Shown here: positions 1-9,873 of the stretch, one piece after another
Layout: each line of letters starts with the position of its first letter
Position numbering within the stretch: the stretch's first letter is position 1
DNA from: JBKHYJ01 sp046565505
Lineage (GTDB): Bacteria; Acidobacteriota; Blastocatellia; UBA7656
DNA length: 64,000 bases
NCBI GenBank assembly: GCA_046565505.1
Contig: JBKHYJ010000022.1
Coordinates: 248,001-312,000, forward strand
Direction: 5' to 3'
The notes under the pieces: model-generated
What the model was told of the DNA's origin: nothing
The model's database searches: none
Seen by the model: the letters and a program-made list of their open reading frames with translations, nothing else
Translations under genes and position numbers: made by a program

Positions 1-132
1 GGTCGGCTGGCAAATTGCGGAGCCTTTTGGGGTCGAAACCCGCGCCAAGAAAGGCAACTGCACTATTAAATTTCGTCGGGGGGGCAAGTGTGGTATATTG
101 CGAAACTTTGGTGAGATTAATGGGACCGCATA

Positions 133-915
133 ATGGATAGGACCACCCTCTTGATAATCGCCTACGGGCTTGCGGCCGCGATGGCTAACTTACTGGGTGG
201 CTTTCTGATTACCTCCAGGCGTCTGGGTCTTACGGCTCTGAGGTATCTTATAGCCCTGGGCGCAGGTTTCATGCTGGCCGTCGTCTTCATAAATATAATC
301 CCGGAGACTGTAGAGCACCTCTGGCAGGGCAGGGCGCTCGTCCCCATGATGTGGGTGCTGGGCGGATACCTCCTCATACAGTTCGTAGAGCACACGGTTG
401 CGCCTCACTTTCATTTCGGCGAAGAGACTCATGAGGAGGCCATGCTGGCTCAACATGCGGCCATAGCGGGGGTGAGCGGGCTGATGGTTCACACCTTCTT
501 TGACGGTGTCTCGATAGCCGTGGCGGCGGTCGTCAACCCTCAGCTCGGCGTGCTGATATTCATAGCCATCCTGTTGCACAAGCTGCCGGAAGGGTTCACG
601 GTGGCCTCGATGATGCTGGCCGCGGGCAGGAGTCACCGCAGCGCGCTACTGTCCGCGCTACTGGTCGGGCTGGCTACGCTGGGGGGCGTGACACTGGTAA
701 TCATCTTCAGGGACATAGACCTATTCTCGCGGCCCCTCCCGGCGCATGTCCTGCCATTGTCGGCGGGCGTGACCCTGTATGTCGCGGCCTCGGATTTGAT
801 CCCGGAAGTCAACACGCGCGAGGGGGGCGCGAAAACTTCACTGATGGTCTTCGCTGGCGTCGCTTTGCTTTACGCCACGGAGATGATCCTGAACTCGTTG
901 GGGGCGTCACACTAG
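133..915 (+). CDS. ZIP family divalent metal transporter
   Basis: This is a 260-aa polytopic inner-membrane protein with about eight hydrophobic segments. Helix 4 carries the ZIP metal-site motif HTFFDGVSIAVA (about residues 120-131) and helix 5 carries HKLPEGFTVASM (about 149-160). These are the two signatures that build the binuclear metal site in ZIP transporters. A His/Glu-rich cytoplasmic loop (HFHFGEETHEE, about 92-102) fits metal sensing or delivery. The family imports Zn2+ or other divalent cations, and the substrate cannot be read from the sequence. The length is normal for the bacterial ZIP/ZupT group. The gene stands alone, and the 132 bases before it hold no gene I can support. 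Confidence 0.9.
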   Translation: MDRTTLLIIAYGLAAAMANLLGGFLITSRRLGLTALRYLIALGAGFMLAVVFINIIPETVEHLWQGRALVPMMWVLGGYLLIQFVEHTVAPHFHFGEETHEEAMLAQHAAIAGVSGLMVHTFFDGVSIAVAAVVNPQLGVLIFIAILLHKLPEGFTVASMMLAAGRSHRSALLSALLVGLATLGGVTLVIIFRDIDLFSRPLPAHVLPLSAGVTLYVAASDLIPEVNTREGGAKTSLMVFAGVALLYATEMILNSLGASH

Positions 916-983
916 GCGTGGGAGGGCTTTGCCCAAAAACTAACCAAAAACTAAATCCAACCAAAAAGTCTGATGTGTACTTA

Positions 984-1012
984 TTGCTACGTATTAGAGT
1001 TGAGCATATAAT
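984..1012 (+). promoter_or_regulatory. Sigma70-type promoter for the AT-rich gene at 1036
   Basis: A -35-like TTGCTA (984-989) and a perfect -10 TATAAT (1007-1012) are separated by 17 bases. They would start transcription near 1019, just ahead of the ribosome-binding site CGGAGG and the ATG at 1036. Confidence 0.6.
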
Positions 1013-1035
1013 AGCGGGCATTCGGAGGTGCACCC

Positions 1036-1446
1036 ATGCGTTGGACGTATAAACCTTTGCCTCGACTTATTCTAAAGACTATTTATCTTTTAATAGGTTT
1101 AAATACAGGGATTAATTTTTGGTGGGCCATCATCGGTAGTAATACTTCCTTGGTTTTGCGAAACTATTCATTAAGTGCATTAGTGATATTTTTTTTAGCT
1201 CTAGTTACGCTAGTCGAGAAGCCTACTAAGGGACTTACCGGATTCGTAATAATTTGCGACTCGCTTGTTCTAATCGGCTTGATTATGTGCTTGTGCGTTG
1301 GACAGTCATTTCTGGCTTTATGCGTATTCATAGCTTTGCCTGTGATAGCATTACTCATCGTTTTGAGTAGACCTAAAACTGCGCACTATATGATGTGTAA
1401 ATATTATGAGGCAGTACAACGGGCCGAAAATGAAAGCATCGCTTAG
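1036..1446 (+). CDS. Small AT-rich integral membrane protein of unknown function
   Basis: This 136-aa protein has four predicted transmembrane stretches (about residues 10-30, 43-62, 68-88 and 93-112) and a short basic cytoplasmic tail. I do not recognise its family. The ATG has a good GGAGG ribosome-binding site eight bases upstream and a recognisable promoter, so it is probably expressed. Its base composition is strikingly AT-rich compared with all neighbouring genes, with many TTA, ATT and AAT codons. That suggests recent acquisition or an atypical origin. It has no operon partner: the ZIP gene ends about 120 bases upstream and the next real gene is over 700 bases downstream. Confidence 0.65.
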   Translation: MRWTYKPLPRLILKTIYLLIGLNTGINFWWAIIGSNTSLVLRNYSLSALVIFFLALVTLVEKPTKGLTGFVIICDSLVLIGLIMCLCVGQSFLALCVFIALPVIALLIVLSRPKTAHYMMCKYYEAVQRAENESIA

Positions 1447-1550
1447 TGAAGTGACACCCTCCTAAAATCTCGCCTTTCCAACTTGCCAGTCGTATAATCC
1501 GACCAACCTAGCGGGTCATCCTGGCCTCGCTATAAAAGACAAAGCCTAAC

Positions 1551-1584
1551 GGCGGCGGTGCTTGCTACACTGCCGCCTTTTTTT
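1551..1584 (+). terminator. Rho-independent terminator
   Basis: A GGCGGC-rich left arm (1551-1560) pairs with CTGCCGCC (1570-1577) across a short loop. A run of seven T follows directly. It lies about 105 bases after the AT-rich gene at 1036 and probably ends its transcript. Confidence 0.75.
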
Positions 1585-1677
1585 ATTTGCATCCGGCGTG
1601 CTTTCGGCTAAAATCGCGCAAACAAATATTTAGCTGCCCTGAGAGCGGCATGCAGGAATCAAGTTGTCTCCTAATGG

Positions 1678-1760
1678 CCTGCACAAAAAGTCGGCATGAA
1701 GCCCAATATCTTGGATTTACTATCAAGTTGCTTCCACAACTAATAGACTTTTTGTGCAGG
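1678..1760. repeat. 15-bp perfect inverted repeat with 53-base loop (MITE-like)
   Basis: CCTGCACAAAAAGTC at 1678-1692 is repeated as its exact reverse complement at 1746-1760. The pairing continues outward into GGC/GCC with one extra base. The interior is AT-rich and non-coding. The size and terminal repeats fit a tiny non-autonomous mobile element, or the joined ends of a deleted insertion sequence. No transposase is present nearby. Confidence 0.55.
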
Positions 1761-2209
1761 GCCGGCTGGAGGTTCAAGACAGGCAGCGCGACATGCCGGG
1801 ATTTGAAATAGTCGTAGGCCTGTTCAGCCGTGGCGCGGACCTCTTTTTGTAAACGGTCATGGTGGTGCTGCGCGTCGTCGACCGCCCCCTAGTTTTCGGT
1901 CCATTTTGGCCCGCCCACCTGCCGCCCGCTCGGAACTACGCGCGGCGCGACGAACTCCGATAAACCCAGTTACCGAATGCGCCTTATGCGCCGCATGTCG
2001 TACAGGGGCGGCGCCCCCGACCTCGGTGCCGCTCGGCGATAGGGGCGCGTCTGCTTTCTTTTTGGGCACGGTGAGGTAAGATTAGAGTTGGGGTGAAGTT
2101 GCGTCAGGCGAAATGGCAAGCCGTCGTCAAACCACACTGGGTATTCCGGCAAACAGCGCCATAAAGTCTTCTAGTATTATTGTCCGTAGCGGAACGAGGT
2201 TTAAGAAAT

Positions 2210-3094
2210 ATGGTTCGACCCCTGGTCAGGTCGCTCGTCGCAGTCGCGACCTTAGCTTTTCTTGCAGCAATCTCCCCGGCGCAGCCGAAGCAATTTCCCG
2301 CGCCCGTCGGGATGGTCAACGACTTTGCCGGAAAGCTCAGCCCCGGGACGAAGCAGGGGCTCGAAAACTTGCTTAATAACTTCCGCGACCGCAGCGGGGT
2401 CGAGGTGGTGGTGGTCACAATCAACTACGCGGACATGCAAGATTACCCCATCGAAGATTACACGCTTTACCTGGGCCGGCAGTGGGGCGTCGGCCGCGAT
2501 TCCGAAAAGCGCGCGCTGTTGCTGCTGGTCGCCATCCAGCCGCCGGACGCGCAGGGCCAGTACCACGGCGGCACAAGGTTAGAGGTCAGCCGCCACCTCG
2601 AAGGCGAGATACCGGACGGGCTTGCCGGCGAGATCATTCGCAAGATGCGGGACGACTTCAGGGCCGCGCGCTTCGACCAGGCATTATTGACGGGCACGCA
2701 GACGATACTCGCCACGCTCGCGTCCAAGCTCGGCATCTCTATGGAGGGCATCGACACCAGGCAGGCCTACAGGGCCCCCGCGCAGCGGCCGAGCCGGGGC
2801 AGGCGCGGGATCTCGCCCTTCATGGTAATCATACTGATATTTATCTTCCTCTCGATCATTCGCGGCTTCGGCGGCGGCGGCCCGGGCGGAAGGTACTCCC
2901 GGCGGAGGCGAGGCATGGGCGCGGGGTGGATGCTCTGGCCCATAATCTTCGGCGGGGGGCGCGGGGGCTTCGGCGGCGGCGGCTGGGGCGGCGGAAGCAG
3001 CGACTCCGGCTGGGGCGGCGGAGGAGGCGGCGGATTCGGAGGCTTCGGCGGGGGCGGCGACTTTGGCGGCGGCGGCGCGAGCGATAGCTGGTAA
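2210..3094 (+). CDS. TPM-domain protein with Gly-rich C-terminal tail
   Basis: This is a 294-aa exported protein. It has a signal peptide (residues 1-24, ending near AISPAQP) and a TPM_phosphatase/YgcG-type domain (about 33-170, opening GMVNDFAGKLSPGTK). A transmembrane helix (about 202-219) and a very Gly/Ser/Trp-rich tail from 220 to the end follow. TPM domains are membrane-attached and face the periplasm. A phosphatase activity has been shown for some members, and others are linked to photosystem II repair or envelope assembly. I chose the ATG at 2210, with GAGG ten bases upstream, because it starts the signal peptide directly. An earlier TTG at 2180 is in frame. The Gly-rich tail is typical of bacterial YgcG-like proteins. 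Confidence 0.85.
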   Translation: MVRPLVRSLVAVATLAFLAAISPAQPKQFPAPVGMVNDFAGKLSPGTKQGLENLLNNFRDRSGVEVVVVTINYADMQDYPIEDYTLYLGRQWGVGRDSEKRALLLLVAIQPPDAQGQYHGGTRLEVSRHLEGEIPDGLAGEIIRKMRDDFRAARFDQALLTGTQTILATLASKLGISMEGIDTRQAYRAPAQRPSRGRRGISPFMVIILIFIFLSIIRGFGGGGPGGRYSRRRRGMGAGWMLWPIIFGGGRGGFGGGGWGGGSSDSGWGGGGGGGFGGFGGGGDFGGGGASDSW

Positions 3095-3261
3095 TAAAGA
3101 GGCGGCGTGCGCAAAACGACGAATCGACAGGGCCGCTTGCCCCGCGTCGTCCGCAGTGGTTAACCGGCCGGCGGCGAAGCACAGGCGGCCGGCAAGTAAT
3201 AGCCGCCGCCCATCGCTTCGCGCCGGCCACACATCGTTTATTAGAACGGAGGCTACCTGAA

Positions 3262-3975
3262 TTGGCGGACGAACTGAGCAAGCTTGTAGAAAGGCTGAGC
3301 GAGGCGCATAAAGACAACTTAATATCGGTCGTGCTCTACGGCTCGGCCGCCGTCGGATTGCAGCTCGACGACGACGCGCAGAAGAAAGTCTTAATAGTCG
3401 TAAAGCATATCAGGCCATCCGACCTCAAGGTGGCGCATGAAGTCGCGGAGTGGTGGCGGCTTGAAGGCAACCCGCCGCCCGTCTACTTCACCAGCCAGGA
3501 GATGGAGGATTCGTCCGACGTTTTCCCCATAGAGTTCATAGACATGAGCCAGGTCCGCCAGGTGATCTATGGCAAAGACCCATTCGAGCGGCTGGACATC
3601 CCTACGCACAACCTTCGCCACCAGCTCGAGTATGAGCTGCGCGGCAAGCTGATACGGCTGCGCACGCTTTACATACCCGCGGCCCAAAACCCGAACCGCC
3701 TCTCGCAGCTGATGGCAAATTCGCTCGACAGCTTCGCCGTGTTGTTCCGCCATGTGCTCATGATGTTGGGCAAGGATGCCCCATTCGAGAAGCGCGACTG
3801 CGTGATGAAGCTCGCCGACGCGCTGAAGCTGGATAAGCGAGTCTTCGCGCGCATCTTCGATTACGACGACGATAATGATCTGTGGCTAGAGGCTGAAACG
3901 AACGAGACGTTCGGCGGCTACCTGCTACAGGTAGAGCGCGTAATAGAGGCGGTCGATAAAAACGGCGGCAGGTGA
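3262..3975 (+). CDS. Nucleotidyltransferase-like protein
   Basis: This 237-aa soluble protein begins with a TTG, supported by a GGAGG site ten bases before it. Residues 20-60 resemble the start of the Pol-beta nucleotidyltransferase fold, with VVLYGSAAVG at about 23-32 followed by acidic residues (DDDAQ). The classical GSxxxxxxDxD spacing is not clean, so catalytic activity is uncertain. The remainder is helical (about 100-235) and resembles the substrate-binding helical bundle of such proteins. The substrate is unknown. It ends 62 bases from the convergent LOG gene. Confidence 0.6.
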   Translation: MADELSKLVERLSEAHKDNLISVVLYGSAAVGLQLDDDAQKKVLIVVKHIRPSDLKVAHEVAEWWRLEGNPPPVYFTSQEMEDSSDVFPIEFIDMSQVRQVIYGKDPFERLDIPTHNLRHQLEYELRGKLIRLRTLYIPAAQNPNRLSQLMANSLDSFAVLFRHVLMMLGKDAPFEKRDCVMKLADALKLDKRVFARIFDYDDDNDLWLEAETNETFGGYLLQVERVIEAVDKNGGR

Positions 3976-4037
3976 GGGGCGACCCGCGCCTCAGGCGCGC
4001 TTGATATTTTCCGCGCCATCAATCCCGCTAGCCGGCT

Positions 4038-4901
4038 TCAGGTCAGCTTCACCTCCTCCAGCCCCTTCGCCGACAGGTACAGCTTTTCGAGCCTGCCTGT
4101 GAGGTAGGCGAACGCGTCATCGACCGAATCCGTCTTGTAGAATATGTCCCTGTCCTGGGGGCTGATTACGCCCCAACGCTTCAGCGCGTCGAAGTCTATT
4201 ATGTCGTCCCAGAACTCCGTGCCGAACAAGACGACGGGCATAGACTTGCGCGGCATCTTGGTCTGAATCAGCGTCAGGACTTCAAATAACTCGTCCATAG
4301 TCCCGAAGCCGCCGGGGAAGACCACGAGCGCCTTCGCGGGGTAGATGAACCAGAACTTTCGCATGAAGAAGTAGTGGAAGTTGAATATGAGGTCGCGCGA
4401 GACGTATTGGTTGACGCCCTGCTCGAAGGGCAGTTGAATGTTGAGCCCCATCGTCTTGCCGCGCGCGAGTGACGCGCCGCGGTTGGCCGCCTCCATCATG
4501 CCGCCCGAGCCGCCCGAGCACACGATGAAGTGGCGGTTGCCCGTCAGCCCCTTGGACCACTCCGTCATGCGGCGCGCGAGCTCCATCGCGTCGTTGTAAT
4601 ACCGCGCCAGCTTCACGGCGTATTCGGCCTGCGTCCGCGCCTGCTCAAGCTCGGGCGTCGGCTCGGCGGCGAGCCTCGCCCCCTCCCGGACGGCTTCATA
4701 CTTCGCCGCGGCTATCTCGGGCGGGATGGAGCGCGCCGACCCGAAGAACACTATGGTGTCGCGCACGCGGTGGCGGCGGAGGCGCGCGGCGGGCTCAAGG
4801 TATTCAGAGATTATCCTGATGACTCTCGCCTCCGAGCTTTTTAGAAACTCTGCGTTCAGGTAAGGGAGGGGCGGCTCGACGAAGTGATCGGATTCAGACA
4901 T
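4038..4901 (-). CDS. LOG-family Rossmann-fold protein
   Basis: This 287-aa protein carries the two hallmarks of the LOG/lysine-decarboxylase-like family: a phosphate-binding GGSGGMMEAANRGA (about 130-143) and the PGGFGTMDE motif (196-204). Family members cleave ribose 5'-phosphate from cytokinin-type nucleotides or from other nucleoside monophosphates. The R and E residues of the active site are present. It has a helical N-terminal extension of about 110 residues, longer than the roughly 190-aa plant-type LOG, as in the larger bacterial group. The start at 4901 has GGAG four bases away. An earlier in-frame start would add 22 unlikely residues. The bacterial substrate is often AMP, but this is not shown here. 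Confidence 0.85.
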   Translation of the reverse strand: MSESDHFVEPPLPYLNAEFLKSSEARVIRIISEYLEPAARLRRHRVRDTIVFFGSARSIPPEIAAAKYEAVREGARLAAEPTPELEQARTQAEYAVKLARYYNDAMELARRMTEWSKGLTGNRHFIVCSGGSGGMMEAANRGASLARGKTMGLNIQLPFEQGVNQYVSRDLIFNFHYFFMRKFWFIYPAKALVVFPGGFGTMDELFEVLTLIQTKMPRKSMPVVLFGTEFWDDIIDFDALKRWGVISPQDRDIFYKTDSVDDAFAYLTGRLEKLYLSAKGLEEVKLT

Positions 4902-5048
4902 GTTTCTCCATAAGACGATCTCAAAAAGAGCGCGGGCCGGGGGCCGGGGCGAGTGCCGAAGGGGCAATCAGGGAGAGTCAAATCTTAAACCTGGGGTCGC
5001 CTGATTTATTCTTCGGCCTTCATCCTTACTTTACGGTGCCCTCTTTCT

Positions 5049-5780
5049 CTACGAATTGGCGCGGCCGATTTCGCCGAACAGGGCCCAGGCTATCATCAGC
5101 CCGAAGATTATACTGAAGAGCCCCGCGAGCAGGCGTATCGCGCCGTTGAGGGCCGAGAAGCGCCGCGCCGTCACTACGAAAGGCAGGCTTATGGCCGCGC
5201 TCATCAACAGCATGCCGCCGATGGAGCCGACGCCGAAGACCGCTATCCAGGTAAGCCCCAGGGCGATGGTCGGTACGGTCGCGAGCGCGGCGAGCGTGAC
5301 GGCGGCGCTGCCCGCGAACCCATGAACCATGCCCACCAGAAAGGGCCTGCGGCCCAGGCGGAACAGGCGGTGCGCGTGGTCATGCTCGTCGCCGCTGTGG
5401 ACGTGCACGTGCGCGTGCGAAGGCTGATGGTCATGGCTGTGGACGTGCGTGTGGATTTGCCACCCGCGCTCGCGCCCCGCCCTGAGGGTCGCGTTGATTC
5501 CGAGCGCGACGAGCATTAACGCGACGGGCATCTCCATCCAAGGCTTGAAGTGCTCCGGTATTGATATTTTTAGCAGGAGAATAATTAGCCCCACCGCGAA
5601 CAGCGACGCCGTGTGCCCGAGCCCCCAGAACGTCCCGACCAGCGACGAGCGCGCCAGGCTCTTATGCTCGCTGACTATTGCGGACACGGCCACGAGGTGG
5701 TCCGAATCGAGCGCGTGGCGAAGCCCTAAGAGAAACCCGAGAGAGAGAGCCCCCATGATGCTCGTATCGCTTATATCCAT
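5049..5780 (-). CDS. NicO/UreH-type nickel-cobalt transporter
   Basis: This is a 243-aa inner-membrane protein with about six helices. The RHALDSDH motif (21-28) matches the H-x4-D/H metal-binding signature in helix 1-2 of nickel/cobalt permeases, and GLGHTAS (53-59) is a second conserved motif. A loop at about 110-138 is packed with His (HTHVHSHDHQPSHAHVHVHS), a feature of metal-handling permeases. It probably moves Ni2+ or Co2+, but direction and metal are not determined by the sequence. The ATG at 5780 has GGGGA five bases upstream. No urease, hydrogenase or cobalamin genes lie in this window, so its client enzyme is not visible. Confidence 0.8.
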   Translation of the reverse strand: MDISDTSIMGALSLGFLLGLRHALDSDHLVAVSAIVSEHKSLARSSLVGTFWGLGHTASLFAVGLIILLLKISIPEHFKPWMEMPVALMLVALGINATLRAGRERGWQIHTHVHSHDHQPSHAHVHVHSGDEHDHAHRLFRLGRRPFLVGMVHGFAGSAAVTLAALATVPTIALGLTWIAVFGVGSIGGMLLMSAAISLPFVVTARRFSALNGAIRLLAGLFSIIFGLMIAWALFGEIGRANS

Positions 5781-5874
5781 CGGCGTCCCCAAATCGATTA
5801 CCGAAACGGCATTGTGTCTGACGTAAGCTCTGCCGGGCGGTCACAGCATGCCGCCCGCGCCGCGCGGCCCGGCG

Positions 5875-6906
5875 CTATTGGCCCGACTCTATGGCCGTGA
5901 TCGGCGAAGGCATGAAGCAAAGTATGAACACCAGCACGGCGAAGAGCGCGAGCAGTAATCTCTTCTTCCCGAGCGGCTCGCCTTCGTCCACGGGCGGGTG
6001 CCCGACTCGCAGCAGGAACAGCAGGACGAGCGCCCAGAGCAAGTACACCGGCGGCTGGCCTGAGAGTAAGGTCGATATGGCGATCCCGGCGGTCGCGGCG
6101 ACGGCGAGCACGGAAACCCATTTGTGAACGCGCCGGCCGAGGACGGCGTAAAGCACATGGCCGCCGTCGAGCTGCCCCACGGGGAATAGGTTCAGCGCCG
6201 TGACAAGCAACGTGCCCCAGGCGGCCCAGTAAACCGGGTTCCACTCGATCCAGCTCGGGACGCCCAGCGCCTTAGAGATCAGAACGAACATGAGGGGGTC
6301 ATGAAACTGTATCCCGCCGCCCGAGGCCGCCGCCGGCTGCGCCTCTTTCGCGGTCATCAGGCCGATTACCGACGCCGGCAGGGCGAGCGCGAACCCGGCG
6401 AGCGGCCCGGCTATGCCTATGTCGAAGAGCGCCTTGCGCGAGCGTATAGGCTCCTTGATCTTGATGACGGCCCCGAACGTGCCGAACAGCGTAATGGCCG
6501 GGGGGGCGGGAATGAAAAAAGGGAGCGTGGCCCGGATCTTATAGTGGCGGCAGGCGAAATAGTGGCCGAACTCATGCGCGCCCAGGATCAAGAGCAGAGT
6601 CAGCGTGAAAAGCAGGCCGTTGGAGAGCGGCCCGAGGTTGCCGGCCGCCGTCTCGTTCATTACCGCAACGACGGGCGCGAAGAGCATGCCGAGGACGGAG
6701 GATTCGTCGGACGCCTGCACAGTCCACGCCGCCCCCGTCAGCGTCGTCGTGACGGCCGTCAGGGCGAGCATGACAAGGTGTAGCATTATGCGCGGCGTCG
6801 AAAGCTCGCTCTCTCGCGGCTGCCTCAAATAAACAGGCTCGACGTCGTAGGCGGGCGCGGGGGGTTGAACTTCGGCGAGGCGGTACGGCTGGTTTGTACT
6901 TTCCAC
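5875..6906 (-). CDS. Site-2 protease family membrane metalloprotease (M50)
   Basis: This 343-aa polytopic protein has the zinc-binding HEFGH (111-115) in a hydrophobic helix. The third-ligand motif NLFPVGQLDGGH (239-250) gives the catalytic Asp. Both are diagnostic of S2P-type intramembrane proteases. The N-terminal 40 residues are soluble and Pro-rich. A helix near 43-63 precedes the catalytic core, as in the EGY1-like or short bacterial S2P group. The start is GTG at 6906 with only a weak ribosome-binding site. The substrate is unknown. Bacterial relatives often cleave anti-sigma factors or leftover signal peptides. Confidence 0.88.
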   Translation of the reverse strand: MESTNQPYRLAEVQPPAPAYDVEPVYLRQPRESELSTPRIMLHLVMLALTAVTTTLTGAAWTVQASDESSVLGMLFAPVVAVMNETAAGNLGPLSNGLLFTLTLLLILGAHEFGHYFACRHYKIRATLPFFIPAPPAITLFGTFGAVIKIKEPIRSRKALFDIGIAGPLAGFALALPASVIGLMTAKEAQPAAASGGGIQFHDPLMFVLISKALGVPSWIEWNPVYWAAWGTLLVTALNLFPVGQLDGGHVLYAVLGRRVHKWVSVLAVAATAGIAISTLLSGQPPVYLLWALVLLFLLRVGHPPVDEGEPLGKKRLLLALFAVLVFILCFMPSPITAIESGQ

Positions 6907-6942
6907 CTGTTAAGGATACATCTGCTGAAGAAACAGTGACAA

Positions 6943-6975
6943 GTGACGCGACAGGTCGGCGACGGGCCGCGTCAC
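6943..6975 (-). terminator. Possible hairpin after the HU gene
   Basis: GTGACGCG (6943-6950) and CGCGTCAC (6968-6975) form a perfect 8-bp stem six bases beyond the HU stop codon. There is no T-run, so it may be an end-protecting hairpin rather than a true intrinsic terminator. Confidence 0.35.
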
Positions 6976-6980
6976 CGGAT

Positions 6981-7244
6981 TTATGATTGAAGCTCTTTGC
7001 CGGGCTTGAAGCGAATGGTCTTGCCCGGCGGGATGTCCGTCACTTCCCCCGTCCTGGGGTTACGGCCCACGCCGCGCTTGCGAGGCTTGACGACGAACAC
7101 GCCGAAGCCGCGCAACTCTATGCGCTCGCCGCGCTGCAAGGCGTTCTTCATCGCCTCAAACAAAGCTTCGACTGCGACTTCGGCCTTGATCTTCGGGACG
7201 CCTGTCTTATCTGCGACCTGGTTGACTATGTCGAGCTTTATCAC
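6981..7244 (-). CDS. hup: HU family nucleoid DNA-binding protein
   Basis: This is an 87-aa protein of normal HU length. It begins MIKLDIVNQVADKTGVPK and contains the helical dimerisation part (1-45), then the beta-arm sequence GFGVFVVKPRKRGVGRNPRT (about 47-66) and the closing IRFKPGKEL motif. The arm inserts into the DNA minor groove and bends DNA. The arm Pro is kept as NPRTG. A GGAGG ribosome-binding site and a full-consensus promoter lie upstream, fitting an abundant protein. The gene is divergent from the carboxylase at 7543. Confidence 0.96.
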   Translation of the reverse strand: MIKLDIVNQVADKTGVPKIKAEVAVEALFEAMKNALQRGERIELRGFGVFVVKPRKRGVGRNPRTGEVTDIPPGKTIRFKPGKELQS

Positions 7245-7298
7245 ATTGTCCTCCGTTTTCTTCGTATGAACGACTGAGAGTCCGCCTGAAAGGCTGTC

Positions 7299-7327
7299 AT
7301 TATAGGAACCATCCCGAGGGCTGTCAA
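7299..7327 (-). promoter_or_regulatory. Full-consensus sigma70 promoter of the HU gene
   Basis: On the minus strand, TTGACA (7322-7327) and TATAAT (7299-7304) are separated by exactly 17 bases. This is a perfect match to the housekeeping consensus. The predicted start near 7292 gives a leader of about 48 bases. Confidence 0.85.
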
Positions 7328-7542
7328 GAATTTGCGCCCCAAACCCGAAAGAAAATCCGGCCGCCCCCGCGCGCCATTCAGTTCTACGCGGCCCCGCGCA
7401 AGGGGCAAGTTAAGGATGAAGGGCGCGGCGCGAAACTCGTGGCGCGGATGCGGCGCGGGCGGCTGCGCATTTTGCCGATGGCTACTGCTTTGATAGACTC
7501 TATCCGTTGAACGCCGTTTCTAAAATCTAGTTGAGGGAAATC

Positions 7543-9123
<1,581 letters not shown>

Positions 9124-9267
9124 CGGGCGATGCCGGGCATGTCAGAAACTACTCCCGACGTTCCGGGCCCGGGATTATGATGGCGCCCGAAAGTGGGCCC
9201 TGACCCCTAGCCCCCCGCCCCCGGCCCCCTGTATAATCAAACGGCTATCGGCTACGCGGGGATGATT

Positions 9268-9786
9268 ATGAAAGAGTGTCCAGACTGCCGCCGCCTCTAC
9301 CCTGACGATAATAGCTTCTGCACGATAGACGGGACGAAGCTCATACGGTCCGTGCAGAGCGCAAGCGGGCTTGAAGACGGCAAGGGTAAAAGGCGCATCC
9401 CGCCGCCTCCCGCGCCCCTGCCCATGCGGATGACTATCATAGATCAGGGCGACGAAGGACACCGCTCGCGCGTGATCGAAGGCATGGTGCTCGACGTGGG
9501 CGAACAGGGGATGCGCGTGCAGACCGGCACGGTCGAGACCGGCAAGCTTCACATAATACGCGACCACACGGTGGCCTTCAAAAATAAGCTTGAGGTCGAG
9601 GTTGACCTGCCCGGCGCGACTGTTAATTTCACAGGTTTCGCGGCATGGTACAGGCCCGAAGCCGATGGCCTCTTCTGGGTGGTCGGCCTTTACATCAGGG
9701 ACATGCCGGGGGCCGACCGCCAGGCTTATGACGAGTATTTGAGGAAGCTCGAAGGCGGCCTCGCGAGCGAAGGCGCGCCCGCTTAA
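9268..9786 (+). CDS. CxxC-ribbon / PilZ-like domain protein
   Basis: This 172-aa protein opens with a compact ribbon-like motif (CPDCRRLYPDDNSFCTIDGTKL), a signature seen at the N-terminus of many acidobacterial regulators. From about residue 58 to 155 it has a PilZ-like beta-barrel pattern (EGMVLDVGEQGMRVQTG, then a CPDC-free beta region and FTGFAAWYRPEADG). The classical RxxxR c-di-GMP loop is not clearly present, so ligand binding is doubtful. The ATG at 9268 was preferred over 9262 because GGGG sits at a usable distance. It heads a same-strand run that leads to the SPFH gene. Confidence 0.55.
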   Translation: MKECPDCRRLYPDDNSFCTIDGTKLIRSVQSASGLEDGKGKRRIPPPPAPLPMRMTIIDQGDEGHRSRVIEGMVLDVGEQGMRVQTGTVETGKLHIIRDHTVAFKNKLEVEVDLPGATVNFTGFAAWYRPEADGLFWVVGLYIRDMPGADRQAYDEYLRKLEGGLASEGAPA

Positions 9787-9873
9787 TCCGGCCGCGATGT
9801 CAGCCTGAGCGACCGCGATTCGTCTGATGTCGGGACTGATTGAAAACGACAGGCACAGGGAGGGCAGGGGAAG

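Larger units (their letters stand above)
1447..2209. other. 763-base gap with terminator, inverted repeat and a possible gene remnant
   Basis: No intact gene is supportable here. The stretch holds a rho-independent terminator (1551-1584) and a MITE-like inverted repeat (1678-1760). A short minus-strand stretch (about 1746-1888) reads like protein (QKEVRATAEQAYDYF) but is closed by a stop at 1889-1891, so it may be a remnant. The part from 1900 to 2209 shows no recognisable structure beyond the leader of the TPM gene. Confidence 0.5.
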
